Below are positions 32,788 through 43,875 of a stretch of DNA of 64,000 bases, in pieces. The position numbers and the translations under genes are program-made. The stretch spans positions 2,480,001-2,544,000 of the forward strand of contig NZ_AP022600.1 in assembly GCF_010725885.1 (NCBI RefSeq). Reading direction: 5' to 3'. Source of the stretch: Mycolicibacterium tokaiense. Lineage in GTDB: Bacteria; Actinomycetota; Actinomycetes; Mycobacteriales; Mycobacteriaceae. The stretch's first letter is position 1, and the number at the start of each line of letters is the position of its first letter. Under the pieces are notes generated by a model. The model was not told where the DNA came from, ran no database searches, and saw only the letters and a program-made list of their open reading frames with translations.

Positions 32788-33794
32788 CAACGGTGTCCTT
32801 TCAGGCTGCCGATGGCCAAAGAGCCGTCAGAGGTCGGTGTTTCGACGATGTCACGCGAGGCGGGGAGCGGGGGTGGATCGTCCAGGAAATCGGCCGGCGG
32901 GGAGAAGAACAGGGTGCCGGTGAGCGCGGTGGAGAAATCCAGGATCCGGTCGGTGTTGCCGGGCGGGTCACCGAGAAACATGTTGTCCAACATGCGTTCG
33001 GTGACCGCCGGGGTGCGCGAGTACCCGATGTAGAAGGTGCCGAACTCGCCCTTGCCGATCTCACCGAACGGCATGTTGTGCCGCACGATCTTGAGTTCGT
33101 TGCCATCGGCGTCTTCGATGACATTCAGCGCCAGATGGGAATTCGCGGGTTTGGTGGCATCGTCGAGTTCGATGTCCTCCAGCTTGGTGCGACCGATCAC
33201 CCGCTCCTGTTCGGTGACGCTCAACGCGTTCCAGGCATCCATATCGTGCAGGTACTTCTGCACGTGTACATAACAGCCACCCGCGAAATCGGGGTCTTCC
33301 TCGCCGACGGCGGTGGCGCTGACCGCGACCGGACCGTCCGGATTCTCGGTGCCGTCGACGAAGCCCATCAGGTCCCGGTTGTCGAAGAACCGGAAGCCGT
33401 GCACCTCGTCGACCACCGTCACCGCTCCGGCCATGGACCCGATCACATGACGGGCGAGTTCGAAGCAGAAGTCCAGTGTTTCGGCCCGGATGTGGAACAG
33501 CAGATCACCCGGTGTGGACGGGGCGTGGTGGCGCGGGCCGGTGATCTCGACGAACGGGTGCAGCTGCGCCGGGCGGGGGCCGCTGAACAACCGGTCCCAG
33601 GCGTCCGAGCCGATCGAGGTGACCATCGACAGGCGCTTCGACGGGTCACGGAAACCGACCGCACGCACCAGAGAGGACAGATCCGCGAGGGCGTCGTGCA
33701 CCGTCTCCTCGCCGCCGTCGGCGATGGTGGCCACGATGAAGATGGCCGCGGGAGTCAACGGCGCCAGGATCGGTTGGGGCAGTCCGTCAGGCAC
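32787..33794 (-). CDS. DyP-type heme peroxidase, encapsulin cargo
   Basis: A 335-residue dye-decolorising peroxidase. The GXXDG motif is [11 protein letters not shown] with the catalytic Asp, and a likely proximal heme His is in [10 protein letters not shown]. The C-terminus ends [13 protein letters not shown], which fits the encapsulin cargo-loading peptide consensus (SLxIGSLK), following a Pro-rich flexible linker. The gene precedes the shell gene, as in M. tuberculosis Rv0799c-Rv0798c. The GTG start is 6 nt after a TAGGGT -10 element (33801-33806), so the cargo-shell mRNA is probably leaderless. Confidence 0.95.
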   Translation of the reverse strand: MPDGLPQPILAPLTPAAIFIVATIADGGEETVHDALADLSSLVRAVGFRDPSKRLSMVTSIGSDAWDRLFSGPRPAQLHPFVEITGPRHHAPSTPGDLLFHIRAETLDFCFELARHVIGSMAGAVTVVDEVHGFRFFDNRDLMGFVDGTENPDGPVAVSATAVGEEDPDFAGGCYVHVQKYLHDMDAWNALSVTEQERVIGRTKLEDIELDDATKPANSHLALNVIEDADGNELKIVRHNMPFGEIGKGEFGTFYIGYSRTPAVTERMLDNMFLGDPPGNTDRILDFSTALTGTLFFSPPADFLDDPPPLPASRDIVETPTSDGSLAIGSLKGHR

Positions 33795-33800
33795 GATGTG

Positions 33801-33806
33801 ACCCTA
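33801..33806 (-). promoter_or_regulatory. DyP-encapsulin -10 element TAGGGT, probable leaderless promoter
   Basis: The hexamer on the minus strand ends 6 nt before the GTG of the peroxidase. It lies in the 42-bp divergent gap shared with the pepC start. Confidence 0.5.
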
Positions 33807-33836
33807 ACGGCAACAACTGCGTTCGGAGCGACAAAG

Positions 33837-35099
33837 ATGGTGAAGATGCCTGCTAGCCCCCAGAGCCTGTGTGAGTTCATCGACGCGTCGCCGTCGCCGT
33901 ACCACGTGTGCGAGACGGTGGCCGCGCGATTACGCGACGCCGGCTACACCGAGTTGTCCGAATCCGACCTGTGGCCCGGCAGCGGCCGGTACTTCGTGCT
34001 GCGCGCCGGATCGCTGGTGGCGTGGGACAGCAGCGGGGAGACCGGTCGACCCTTCCGGGTGGTCGGCGGGCATACCGACAGCCCCAATCTCCGGGTCAAG
34101 CAACACCCGGACCGGGCGGTCGCGGGATGGACGGTGGTGGCCCTGCAGCCCTACGGCGGGGCGTGGCTGAATTCCTGGCTGGACCGCGATCTGGGCATCA
34201 GCGGACGGTTGTCGGTGGCCAGCGGCGCGGGTATCACGCATCATCTGGTGCGCATCGACACCCCGCTGCTGCGGGTGCCGCAGCTGGCGATCCACCTGTC
34301 CGAGGACCGCAAGGGCGTCAGTCCGGACCCGCAGCGGCACGTCAACGCGGTGTGGGCCACCGGCGGACCCGGCGACTTCGTCGCCCACGTCGCGCACGAA
34401 TGCGGCATCGACCCCGCCGACGTGCTCGCGTTCGACCTGATGACCCACGACCTGACCCCCTCGGTGGTCTGGGGCAGCCACAACGAGTTCGTCAGCGCGC
34501 CCCGGCTGGACAACCAGGGCACCTGCTATGCCGGGCTGGAGGCGTTCCTGGCCGCCGAGTCGGGCGCTCACATCCCGGTGCTCGCCCTGTTCGACCATGA
34601 GGAGGTGGGCTCGACCTCCGATCACGGCGCGCAGTCCGATCTGCTCATCACCACACTGGAGCGCATCGTGCTGGCCGGGGGCGGTCAGCGGGAGGACTTC
34701 CTGCGGGTGCTGACCGGCTCCCTGGTGGCGTCCGGGGACATGGCCCACGCCACCCATCCGAACTACCCGGAGCGCCACGAGCCCGGCCACCAGATCCAGG
34801 TGAACGGTGGACCGGTGCTCAAGGTGCAGCCCAACCTGCGGTATGCCACGGACGGGCGCACCGCCGCGGCGTTCGAGCTGGCCTGCCGCCAGGCCGGGGT
34901 GCCGTTGCAGCGCTACGAGCACCGCGCGGATCTGCCCTGCGGGTCGACCATCGGGCCCATGACGGCCGCGCGCACCGGTATCCCCACCGTCGATGTGGGC
35001 GCCCCGCAGCTGGCCATGCACTCGGCACGGGAGCTGATGGGCGCCGACGACGTGGTGAGTTACGCCGCGGCGTTGCGGGCTTTTCTGTCACCGGGCTGA
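33837..35099 (+). CDS. pepC: M18-family aminopeptidase (aspartyl aminopeptidase-like)
   Basis: A 420-residue cytosolic metalloaminopeptidase. The metal-binding residues appear in [26 protein letters not shown] and QLAMHSARE, the usual M18 sites for two zinc ions. [15 protein letters not shown] near the N-terminus is typical of the family. ATG 33837 is preferred because GGAG lies 8 nt upstream; ATG 33846 is possible. It is divergent from the DyP-encapsulin operon. The mycobacterial pepC name (Rv0800) follows synteny. Confidence 0.92.
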   Translation: MVKMPASPQSLCEFIDASPSPYHVCETVAARLRDAGYTELSESDLWPGSGRYFVLRAGSLVAWDSSGETGRPFRVVGGHTDSPNLRVKQHPDRAVAGWTVVALQPYGGAWLNSWLDRDLGISGRLSVASGAGITHHLVRIDTPLLRVPQLAIHLSEDRKGVSPDPQRHVNAVWATGGPGDFVAHVAHECGIDPADVLAFDLMTHDLTPSVVWGSHNEFVSAPRLDNQGTCYAGLEAFLAAESGAHIPVLALFDHEEVGSTSDHGAQSDLLITTLERIVLAGGGQREDFLRVLTGSLVASGDMAHATHPNYPERHEPGHQIQVNGGPVLKVQPNLRYATDGRTAAAFELACRQAGVPLQRYEHRADLPCGSTIGPMTAARTGIPTVDVGAPQLAMHSARELMGADDVVSYAAALRAFLSPG

Positions 35100-35114
35100 C
35101 CTAGCCTCGCAGCC

Positions 35115-35474
35115 ATGACGACATTGGCTGTGGAGATGATCACGTTCGACTGTCTGGACCCCGACGCCCTGGCGCAGTGGTGGTCCCGGGTCCTCGAGGC
35201 TCCGGTCAACGCGGTGGCGCCGGGAGAGTTCGTGATGGTGGTGCAGGAGTCGGGCCCGCGGTTGGGGTTCCAGCGCGTCGCGGACCCCACGCCAGGGAAG
35301 AACCGGGTGCACCTGGATTTCGCCGCCCCGGATCTGGAACAGGAGGTGCAGCGCCTGGTCTCCCTCGGGGCCGTGGAAGCCGGGCGCCACGACTTCGGGC
35401 CGGAGTTCACCTGGGCGGTGCTCCGCGATCCCGACGGCAACGCGTTCTGCGTGGCCGCGGCGTCCGGTGACTGA
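35115..35474 (+). CDS. VOC/glyoxalase-fold protein (Rv0801-like)
   Basis: A 119-residue protein of the vicinal-oxygen-chelate superfamily with two beta-alpha-beta-beta-beta halves. It contains ITFDCLDPDALAQWWSRVL, VHLDFAAPD and LRDPDGNAFCV. The second half lacks some metal ligands of true glyoxalase I, so it may bind a ligand rather than catalyse. TAGCCT ends 7 nt before the ATG and no Shine-Dalgarno is present, so it is probably leaderless. Confidence 0.82.
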   Translation: MTTLAVEMITFDCLDPDALAQWWSRVLEAPVNAVAPGEFVMVVQESGPRLGFQRVADPTPGKNRVHLDFAAPDLEQEVQRLVSLGAVEAGRHDFGPEFTWAVLRDPDGNAFCVAAASGD

Positions 35475-35499
35475 GAGCGTCACCGGCTAGATTCGCTGC

Positions 35500-36702
35500 G
35501 TGCTGCTGTCGATCGTCGCCATCTCGATGGTGCTGGCAGCGTGGGCGCTCACCGCCCGGCGGCTCGAGGCCCTGCGGGTGTCCACCCCGCTGCTGCTGGT
35601 GGTCGTGGGCGCGGTGGTGGAATACACCACCCACGGCACCTTGGCGGACACGCTGAACTCGGAGACCGCCGAGCACGCGGCGCAGATCATCCTGGCGGTG
35701 CTGCTGTTCGTCGACGCCAACGCCATCCGCTCCGGTCTGTTGGGGGCCTACCCGCGCTCGGCCACCCGGCTGCTGTTCCTGGCCTTGCCGTTGAGTCTGG
35801 GAATGGCTGTGGCGCTGGGGCTCTGGCTGCTTCCGGGGCTGTCGTGGCCGATCGTGCTGATCATCGCCTGCATCGTGGTGCCCATCGACTTCGCGCCGGC
35901 GCCGTCGGCCATCCGCGACGGGCAGTTACCGGGCCGGGTCCGCAAGCTGCTCAACGTCGAAGCCGGGTACAACGACGGCATCGTCTCGCCGATCTTCGTG
36001 TTCGCCCTGGCGATGGCCGACCACCAGGACGGCGCGGACACCTTCGCCGAACAGCTGCGCGCCGCGGTACCGGAGGCGGTGCTGGCCATCGTGGTCGGGC
36101 TGTGTGTGGGCGGGGGCCTCGCCGTGGCCGCCAACGCCGCCGACCGGGCGGGGCTGACCACCCGCCAGTCGGGCCGGGTGCTCGTGGTGGCCGCACCGGC
36201 GCTGGCGTACACGCTGAGCCTGGTGGTGGACGCCAACGGCTTCGTGGCCGCTTTCCTCTGCGGCATCGGGTACCACGTCTTCCGGCACGCGGCCGACCCC
36301 GAGGAGCAGCTGGAACTGCTCGACGACATCGGCTTCCTGCTCACCTCGGCCATGTGGTTCGTCCTCGGCGGTGTGGCGTTGATCGCATACTGGCGCGCCG
36401 ACCTGACCGTGGGCATCGTGGTGTTCTGCCTCCTCGCTCTGACGGTGGTTCGGATGCTCCCGGTGGAGATCGCGATGCTGAAATCTGGTTTCCCCTGGTC
36501 AGAGCGATTGCTGCTGGGCTGGCTGGGGCCGCGGGGCGCGTCGTCGATCGTGTTCGGGCTGCTGGCGTTCAACGTCATCGACGGCAGCGAGGAGAACACC
36601 ATCCTGTTGATCCTGGTGGTGGTGGTGCTGGGGAGCGTTGTGGTGCACGGAATCGGGGCCCCCGCGGCGGCGCGGGCATTCGCCCGCGCGCGGAGCGAAT
36701 AA
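35500..36702 (+). CDS. Cation/proton antiporter (CPA family, NhaP-like)
   Basis: A 400-residue integral membrane protein with about 11-12 helices. The region CIVVPIDFAPAPSAIRD and VEAGYNDGIVSPIF carries the conserved acidic residues of CPA1 exchangers (a DxxxP pattern and ND in a transmembrane helix). GWLGPRGASSIVFGLLA near the C-terminus is also typical. GTG 35500 is 6 nt after TAGATT, suggesting a leaderless mRNA. Its TAA stop is part of the TAAACT -10 of purL. The expected role is Na+ or K+/H+ exchange. Confidence 0.85.
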   Translation: MLLSIVAISMVLAAWALTARRLEALRVSTPLLLVVVGAVVEYTTHGTLADTLNSETAEHAAQIILAVLLFVDANAIRSGLLGAYPRSATRLLFLALPLSLGMAVALGLWLLPGLSWPIVLIIACIVVPIDFAPAPSAIRDGQLPGRVRKLLNVEAGYNDGIVSPIFVFALAMADHQDGADTFAEQLRAAVPEAVLAIVVGLCVGGGLAVAANAADRAGLTTRQSGRVLVVAAPALAYTLSLVVDANGFVAAFLCGIGYHVFRHAADPEEQLELLDDIGFLLTSAMWFVLGGVALIAYWRADLTVGIVVFCLLALTVVRMLPVEIAMLKSGFPWSERLLLGWLGPRGASSIVFGLLAFNVIDGSEENTILLILVVVVLGSVVVHGIGAPAAARAFARARSE

Positions 36703-36705
36703 ACT
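36700..36705 (+). promoter_or_regulatory. purL -10 element TAAACT, probable leaderless promoter
   Basis: The hexamer includes the TAA stop codon of the antiporter gene and ends 6 nt before the GTG of purL. No ribosome-binding site fits in the 6-nt gap. Confidence 0.6.
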
Positions 36706-36711
36706 GTTCCG

Positions 36712-39006
<2,295 letters not shown>

Positions 39007-39016
39007 CGTCATTGCG

Positions 39017-40726
39017 ATGACCACGCAGCGCCACCCCCTGCTCGAGTGGGCCTGGGGGCTGGTGCGGCTGGATTTTGTGGGCGCAGCGGTGGGCACACTC
39101 TTCTTCTGCCTGTCGCTCACACCGTCGCTGCTGCCGCGGGACTGGCTGTTCGCCGGGCTGATCGGTGGCATCAACGCCGCCATCGGCTACGGGCTGGGGG
39201 TGGCCGTCGGGAAACTGTTCCGGCGCTTGGTGCTTCGTCGCAAGACGTGGTGGCCACCGTCGAAACGGGTGCTGTGGGTGCTGAAGACGACCACCGTGGT
39301 GGCCTCGGTGGTTGCCTGTCTGGTCATCGTGGTGCCCGCCGCGGCGTGGCAGCGTCAGGTCTCGGCGCTGATGGGTATCCAGGGTCCGGCCACCGCGGGC
39401 TACTACCGGACGGTGCTGCTGGCCGTGGTGGTCGGCGGCGCCCTGGTGGGGGTGGCACGCATCCTGCTGGACGCGGTGAAGGTGATGGCCCGCTTCCTGA
39501 TCCGGCGCTGGCGGGTCAACGACGAGGTGGCGCTGTTCATCGGCACCGCGGTGGTGGCGGTGGTGGTGATCACCTTGGTCAACGGCGTGCTGCTGCGGGG
39601 GTTCCTGGTCGGCGCCAACTGGCTGTTCCAGCCGCAGGACTACACCACCCGCCCCGGTGTCGAGCAGCCGCTGGCCTCCGAAAGATCAGGGAGCCCGCAG
39701 TCTTTCGCCGCCTGGGACACCCTGGGCTTCCAGGGCCGGAACTTCGTGGCGGGCGGGCCCGACGCCGCCGAGCTGGAGCAGATCAACGGCCGGCCCGCGC
39801 AGGAGCCGGTGCGGGTGTACGCCGGCCTGCAGACCGCCGAGACCGCCGAACAGCGCATGGCCGTGCTGCTTTCGGAACTCGAGCGCACCGGGGCCTTCGA
39901 GCGCGAGCTGCTGGTGATCGTCCCCACCACCGGCACCGGCTGGGTGAACCCGGTGGCGGCCCGCGCGCTGGAGCTGATGTACAACGGCGACACCGCCATG
40001 GTGGCGCTGCAGTATTCGTATCTGCCCAGCTGGATCTCGTTCCTGGGGGACCGCGAGACGTCGATGGACTCGGGTCGCATGCTGATCGACGCCGTGCACG
40101 AGCGGTGGGTGCGGCTGCCGCAGGAGCAGCGCCCACAACTGGTGCTCTACGGCGAGAGTCTGGGATCGATGGCCGGGCAGGCGGCATTCGACTTCCTGCC
40201 GGACATCAACCGGATGGGATTCGATGCGGTGCTCTGGGTGGGGCCGCCGAACGCCAGCCCGCTGTGGGATGCGCTGGTGGTGCGCCGGGACCCGGGCACG
40301 CCCGAGGTGCATCCCCGCTACGACGGCGGGCGCACCGTCCGGTTCTCTCCGGCCAACGATCCCGCCGACATCGTGGCCGACACCGCGGCGCCGTGGGACG
40401 GCACGCGAGTGTTGTTCCTGCAGCACCCTTCCGATCCGATCGTCTGGTGGTCCCCGGAACTGCTGTTCTCCGAACCGGATTGGCTGCAGGAACCGGCGGG
40501 CCGCGATCGGACGAAATCCATGCGGTGGTATCCGATCGTGACCTTCTGGCAGGTGGGGGCCGACATGACCAACGCGGCCTCGGTGCCGGGTGGGCACGGC
40601 CACAACTACGGCGAATCCGTCCTCGACGGCTGGGTGGCGGTGGCTCCGCCGCCGGGGTGGACGCCGGCGGACACCCAGCGGGTCAGGGCCGCGCTGGACG
40701 AATCCGCGGCCGACGATGAATCGTGA
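39017..40726 (+). CDS. Membrane alpha/beta-hydrolase (Abhydrolase_9-type)
   Basis: A 569-residue protein. Four or more hydrophobic segments occupy the first ~210 residues, including SLTPSLLPRDWLFAGL, and a large hydrolase domain follows. The nucleophile elbow is LYGESLGSMAG and the His is probably in PGGHGHNYG. This combination matches the membrane-anchored Abhydrolase_9 family common in mycobacteria. ATG 39017 is the first codon after the purL stop that fits. It overlaps the next gene by 11 bp. Substrate unknown, perhaps a lipid. Confidence 0.82.
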   Translation: MTTQRHPLLEWAWGLVRLDFVGAAVGTLFFCLSLTPSLLPRDWLFAGLIGGINAAIGYGLGVAVGKLFRRLVLRRKTWWPPSKRVLWVLKTTTVVASVVACLVIVVPAAAWQRQVSALMGIQGPATAGYYRTVLLAVVVGGALVGVARILLDAVKVMARFLIRRWRVNDEVALFIGTAVVAVVVITLVNGVLLRGFLVGANWLFQPQDYTTRPGVEQPLASERSGSPQSFAAWDTLGFQGRNFVAGGPDAAELEQINGRPAQEPVRVYAGLQTAETAEQRMAVLLSELERTGAFERELLVIVPTTGTGWVNPVAARALELMYNGDTAMVALQYSYLPSWISFLGDRETSMDSGRMLIDAVHERWVRLPQEQRPQLVLYGESLGSMAGQAAFDFLPDINRMGFDAVLWVGPPNASPLWDALVVRRDPGTPEVHPRYDGGRTVRFSPANDPADIVADTAAPWDGTRVLFLQHPSDPIVWWSPELLFSEPDWLQEPAGRDRTKSMRWYPIVTFWQVGADMTNAASVPGGHGHNYGESVLDGWVAVAPPPGWTPADTQRVRAALDESAADDES

Positions 40727-41312
40727 CAGGCGGACAGCGCTGACGGTGGCGGCCGCGCTGGTGGGCTGGAGCTTCACCGCCGGGCTGGCGATCCCGGGGC
40801 GCCGGGGGGTGCAGGCCGGTCTGGCCAGCGCGCTGGCGCGGCGGGCGGGTGTGCGCGCGCAACCCGGCCGGGGTGCGGCCCACGGAGCGGTCGCGGCGGC
40901 GGTGGTGGCCCTCGGCGTGGCAGCCTCGACTGCCCTGCCTGCGGTGCGAGAAGGCATGCGGCAGCGGGAGTTGCCCCGTCCGACATGGCGGTGGCTGGCC
41001 GTCGACATCCCCGTGGGCACCGTCTGGTCCGAAGAGGCGGCCTACCGCGGGGCGTTGGCGACCTATGCGGCACGAGGTTTCGGCCCCCGCTGGGGAAAAG
41101 TGTTGCAGGCCATGGCCTTCGGTCTGAGTCACATCGCGGATGCGCGCGCGGCGGGCGAGCCGGTGGCCGGTACTGTGCTGATCACCGGCCTGGCGGGCTG
41201 GGTGTTCGCCACCCTGGCCGAGCGCAGTGGCAGTCTGTTGGCGCCCGCCCTGGTGCACCTGGCCGTCAACGAGGCGGGTGCGATCGCCGCGCTGGTGGTG
41301 CAGCGCCGCTAG
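40716..41312 (+). CDS. CPBP-family intramembrane metalloprotease (Rv0804-like)
   Basis: A 198-residue membrane protein. Its conserved boxes are SEEAAYRGAL (EExxxR), FGLSHI (FxxxH) and HLAVNEAGA, which correspond to the three CPBP/Abi motifs carrying the predicted catalytic Glu and His. Several hydrophobic stretches surround them. The start overlaps the end of the membrane hydrolase by 11 bp, implying co-translation. Family members are CAAX-prenyl-type or bacteriocin self-immunity proteases; the target here is not known. It converges with the PPOX gene with a 4-bp overlap. Confidence 0.82.
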   Translation: MNRDRRTALTVAAALVGWSFTAGLAIPGRRGVQAGLASALARRAGVRAQPGRGAAHGAVAAAVVALGVAASTALPAVREGMRQRELPRPTWRWLAVDIPVGTVWSEEAAYRGALATYAARGFGPRWGKVLQAMAFGLSHIADARAAGEPVAGTVLITGLAGWVFATLAERSGSLLAPALVHLAVNEAGAIAALVVQRR

Positions 41313-41716
41313 TCCGCGGTGGTGGGCACGTCCCGGCTGTCGACCTTCAGCAGATGGGCGTCGGTGTCGGTGTCGTCGATGCCGAAGCTGATGATGCGGC
41401 GCGGCGTGATCCTGATGATCGCCGCATCCCCGGCCTCGGCTTGCTGGGCGGTGCCGCGGATCTCCAGACAGCGCACCCGCCACGGATCGCGGGACGCGAT
41501 GTCGTCGACCACGAACGCGACCACGCCGTTGGTCGTCAGATTGCGGAACTTCTGGCTGCGCTCCATTCGGTAGCCGTGGATGTCGATGGTGCCGAGGTCT
41601 GGGTTGTAGGTGAACCCCACGGGGCTGTTCTGCAGGGTGCCGTCCGGTTGCCGGGTGGCCAACCGGCCCAGGTCCGCCGATTCCAGATAGGCGATTTCGT
41701 GCGGTTTGAAGGTCAT
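41309..41716 (-). CDS. PPOX-class F420-dependent protein
   Basis: A 135-residue split-beta-barrel protein of the pyridoxamine-5'-phosphate-oxidase-like group. LESADLGRLATRQPDG, NSPVGFTYN, and RSQKFRNLTTNGVVAFVVDD are the flavin/F420-binding stretches. Mycobacterial relatives bind F420 and reduce or merely sequester it. ATG 41716 is chosen; TACCGT (41723-41728 on the minus strand) ends 6 nt before it, suggesting a leaderless mRNA. It is divergent from the sterol-carrier-like gene. Confidence 0.78.
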   Translation of the reverse strand: MTFKPHEIAYLESADLGRLATRQPDGTLQNSPVGFTYNPDLGTIDIHGYRMERSQKFRNLTTNGVVAFVVDDIASRDPWRVRCLEIRGTAQQAEAGDAAIIRITPRRIISFGIDDTDTDAHLLKVDSRDVPTTAD

Positions 41717-41763
41717 GGCGCCACGGTAGGTACTCAACAAGGGTTGAGGTCAATACTGGGGAC

Positions 41764-42159
41764 ATGCCCGCCCGCAACGCCGCCGACCCGGCGAAGACCC
41801 GCACCGCAGTCCTGGCCGCCGAGGCCTGGCTTCGAGACGCCGCGCTGCCCCAGCCGCCGCGCGCGGCGCTGGCGGAGGCGGTGCGACTGACCGCGCGCAG
41901 CCTGGCCGCATCGGCACCCGGCGCCTCCGTGGAGGTGCGGGTGCCGCCCTTTGTCGCAGTGCAGTGCATCGAGGGACTGCGCCACACCCGCGGCACCCCA
42001 CCCAACGTGGTGGAAACCGATCCGCGCACCTGGTTGCTGTTGGCCACCGGTCTGGTGACCCTGGACGACGCGGTGGCCCGTGGCAGTCTGCAGATGTCGG
42101 GATCGCGTGCCCGCGAGATCGCCGCGTGGTTGCCGGTGGTGCCGCTGAGCGCGGCGTGA
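41764..42159 (+). CDS. Sterol-carrier-family protein (Rv0807-like)
   Basis: A 131-residue soluble protein. The segment WLLLATGLVTLDDAVARGSLQMSGSRA resembles the C-terminal half of SCP2-like sterol carrier folds as annotated for Rv0807. There is no signal peptide. It lies directly upstream of purF in both this window and M. tuberculosis. A hairpin follows its stop. The ligand and role are unknown. Confidence 0.72.
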   Translation: MPARNAADPAKTRTAVLAAEAWLRDAALPQPPRAALAEAVRLTARSLAASAPGASVEVRVPPFVAVQCIEGLRHTRGTPPNVVETDPRTWLLLATGLVTLDDAVARGSLQMSGSRAREIAAWLPVVPLSAA

Positions 42160-42172
42160 CAGAGATCACCGG

Positions 42173-42191
42173 AACCGGCGCTGCGCCGGTT
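42173..42191 (+). terminator. Hairpin terminator before purF
   Basis: AACCGGCG pairs perfectly with CGCCGGTT across a 3-nt loop and is followed by GTTT. It begins 13 bp after the stop of the sterol-carrier-like gene. Confidence 0.6.
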
Positions 42192-42343
42192 GTTTCGCTG
42201 CGGGGCGCTGGTCACCGCGGAATGGGGGACGACGGCGTGGCGTTACACGACACGCAAACCGCCTTGTCACTGGTATGAATACGTCCGCATCAGACCGTAG
42301 ACTGAGGCGCGTCACCCGAACGCTTCCCAGGAGCAGCCCCCAC

Positions 42344-43873
42344 GTGACCGCTGAACCGATCGAACTCGAGAACGCCCCTGCTGAAGAATGCGGGGTGTTC
42401 GGAGTCTGGGCCCCTGGCGAGGACGTAGCCAAGCTCACCTACTACGGCCTCTACGCACTGCAGCATCGCGGGCAGGAGGCGGCGGGCATCGCGGTCGCCG
42501 ACGGCTCGCAGGTGCTGGTGTTCAAGGACCTCGGGCTGGTCAGCCAGGTCTTCGACGAGCAGACCCTGGGCGCCATGCCCGGTCACGTCGCCGTCGGGCA
42601 CTGCCGCTACTCCACCACCGGTTCCACCACGTGGGAGAACGCCCAGCCGGTGTTCCGCAACACCGCGGCGGGCACGGGAGTGGCGCTGGGGCACAACGGC
42701 AACCTGGTCAACACCGCCGAGCTGGCTGCGCGCGCCCGCGACGAAGGTCTGATGAGCAACCGCGGCGAGACCGCCGCCACCACCGACTCCGACATCCTGG
42801 GAGCGCTGCTGGCCCACGGCGCAGCCGACTCCAGCCTGGAGCAGGCCGCTCTGGAACTGCTGCCCACGGTGCGGGGCGCCTTCTGTCTCACCTTCATGGA
42901 CGAGAACACCCTCTACGCCGCCCGTGACCCGCACGGTGTGCGCCCGCTGTCGCTCGGACGGTTGGACCGCGGTTGGGTGGTGGCCTCCGAGACCGCCGCG
43001 CTCGACATCGTGGGCGCGTCCTTCGTCCGCGACATCGAACCCGGTGAGCTGTTGGCCATCGACGCCGACGGTGTGCGGTCCAGCCGCTTCGCCAACCCCA
43101 CCCCGAAGGGCTGCGTCTTCGAGTACGTCTACCTGGCCCGGCCCGACAGCACCATCGGCGGCCGGTCGGTGCATTCCACCCGCGTCGACATCGGCCGGCG
43201 CCTGGCCCGGGAACAGCCCGTCGACGGTGACCTGGTGATCGGAGTGCCGGAATCCGGTACCCCGGCGGCCGTCGGGTACGCCCAGGAGTCCGGCATCCCG
43301 TTCGGGCAAGGCCTGATGAAGAACGCCTATGTGGGCCGCACCTTCATCCAGCCGTCGCAGACCATCCGCCAGCAGGGCATCCGGCTCAAGCTCAACCCGC
43401 TGCGCGACATGATCCGGGGCAAGCGCCTGATCGTCGTCGACGATTCGATCGTCCGCGGCAACACCCAGCGTGCCCTGATCCGCATGCTCCGCGAGGCCGG
43501 CGCCGTCGAGGTGCACGTCCGGATCGCGTCGCCGCCGGTGAAGTGGCCGTGCTTTTACGGCATCGACTTCGCCTCACCCGCCGAGCTGATCGCCAACGCG
43601 GCCAATGACGGCGGCGGCGAGATGCTCGAGGCGGTGCGCCACGCCATCGGTGCAGACACCCTGGGTTACATCTCCATCGACGGCATGATCGGCGCCACCG
43701 AGCAGCCCGCGTCACGCCTGTGCGCGGCCTGCTTCGACGGCAACTATCCGATCGAACTGCCCAGCGAGACGGCGCTCGGTAAGAACGTCATCGAGCACAT
43801 GCTGTCCAATGCGGCCCGCGCCGGCGTGGTGCAGCCCGAGAACGACAACGCCTCGGCGCTGCGCCGGCCCTGA
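42344..43873 (+). CDS. purF: Amidophosphoribosyltransferase
   Basis: A 509-residue glutamine-PRPP amidotransferase that catalyses the committed step of purine synthesis. The N-terminal nucleophile is the Cys of EECGVFG at residue 16, implying removal of a 15-residue propeptide. The Ntn domain contains HRGQEAAG and GHCRYSTTG; the PRPP loop is VVDDSIVRGNT. Cysteines in PVKWPCFYG and LCAACF fit the Fe-S cluster ligands of the Bacillus-type enzyme. GTG 42344 is chosen because AGGAG (42329-42333) precedes it and a TAGACT -10 (42298-42303) lies downstream of the alternative ATG 42275. Confidence 0.93.
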   Translation: MTAEPIELENAPAEECGVFGVWAPGEDVAKLTYYGLYALQHRGQEAAGIAVADGSQVLVFKDLGLVSQVFDEQTLGAMPGHVAVGHCRYSTTGSTTWENAQPVFRNTAAGTGVALGHNGNLVNTAELAARARDEGLMSNRGETAATTDSDILGALLAHGAADSSLEQAALELLPTVRGAFCLTFMDENTLYAARDPHGVRPLSLGRLDRGWVVASETAALDIVGASFVRDIEPGELLAIDADGVRSSRFANPTPKGCVFEYVYLARPDSTIGGRSVHSTRVDIGRRLAREQPVDGDLVIGVPESGTPAAVGYAQESGIPFGQGLMKNAYVGRTFIQPSQTIRQQGIRLKLNPLRDMIRGKRLIVVDDSIVRGNTQRALIRMLREAGAVEVHVRIASPPVKWPCFYGIDFASPAELIANAANDGGGEMLEAVRHAIGADTLGYISIDGMIGATEQPASRLCAACFDGNYPIELPSETALGKNVIEHMLSNAARAGVVQPENDNASALRRP

Positions 43874-43875
43874 CG

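Noticed and set aside
42275..42343. ATG 42275 as the purF start
   Set aside because: A TAGACT -10 lies inside this extension and AGGAG precedes GTG 42344; the extra residues are not family-like.
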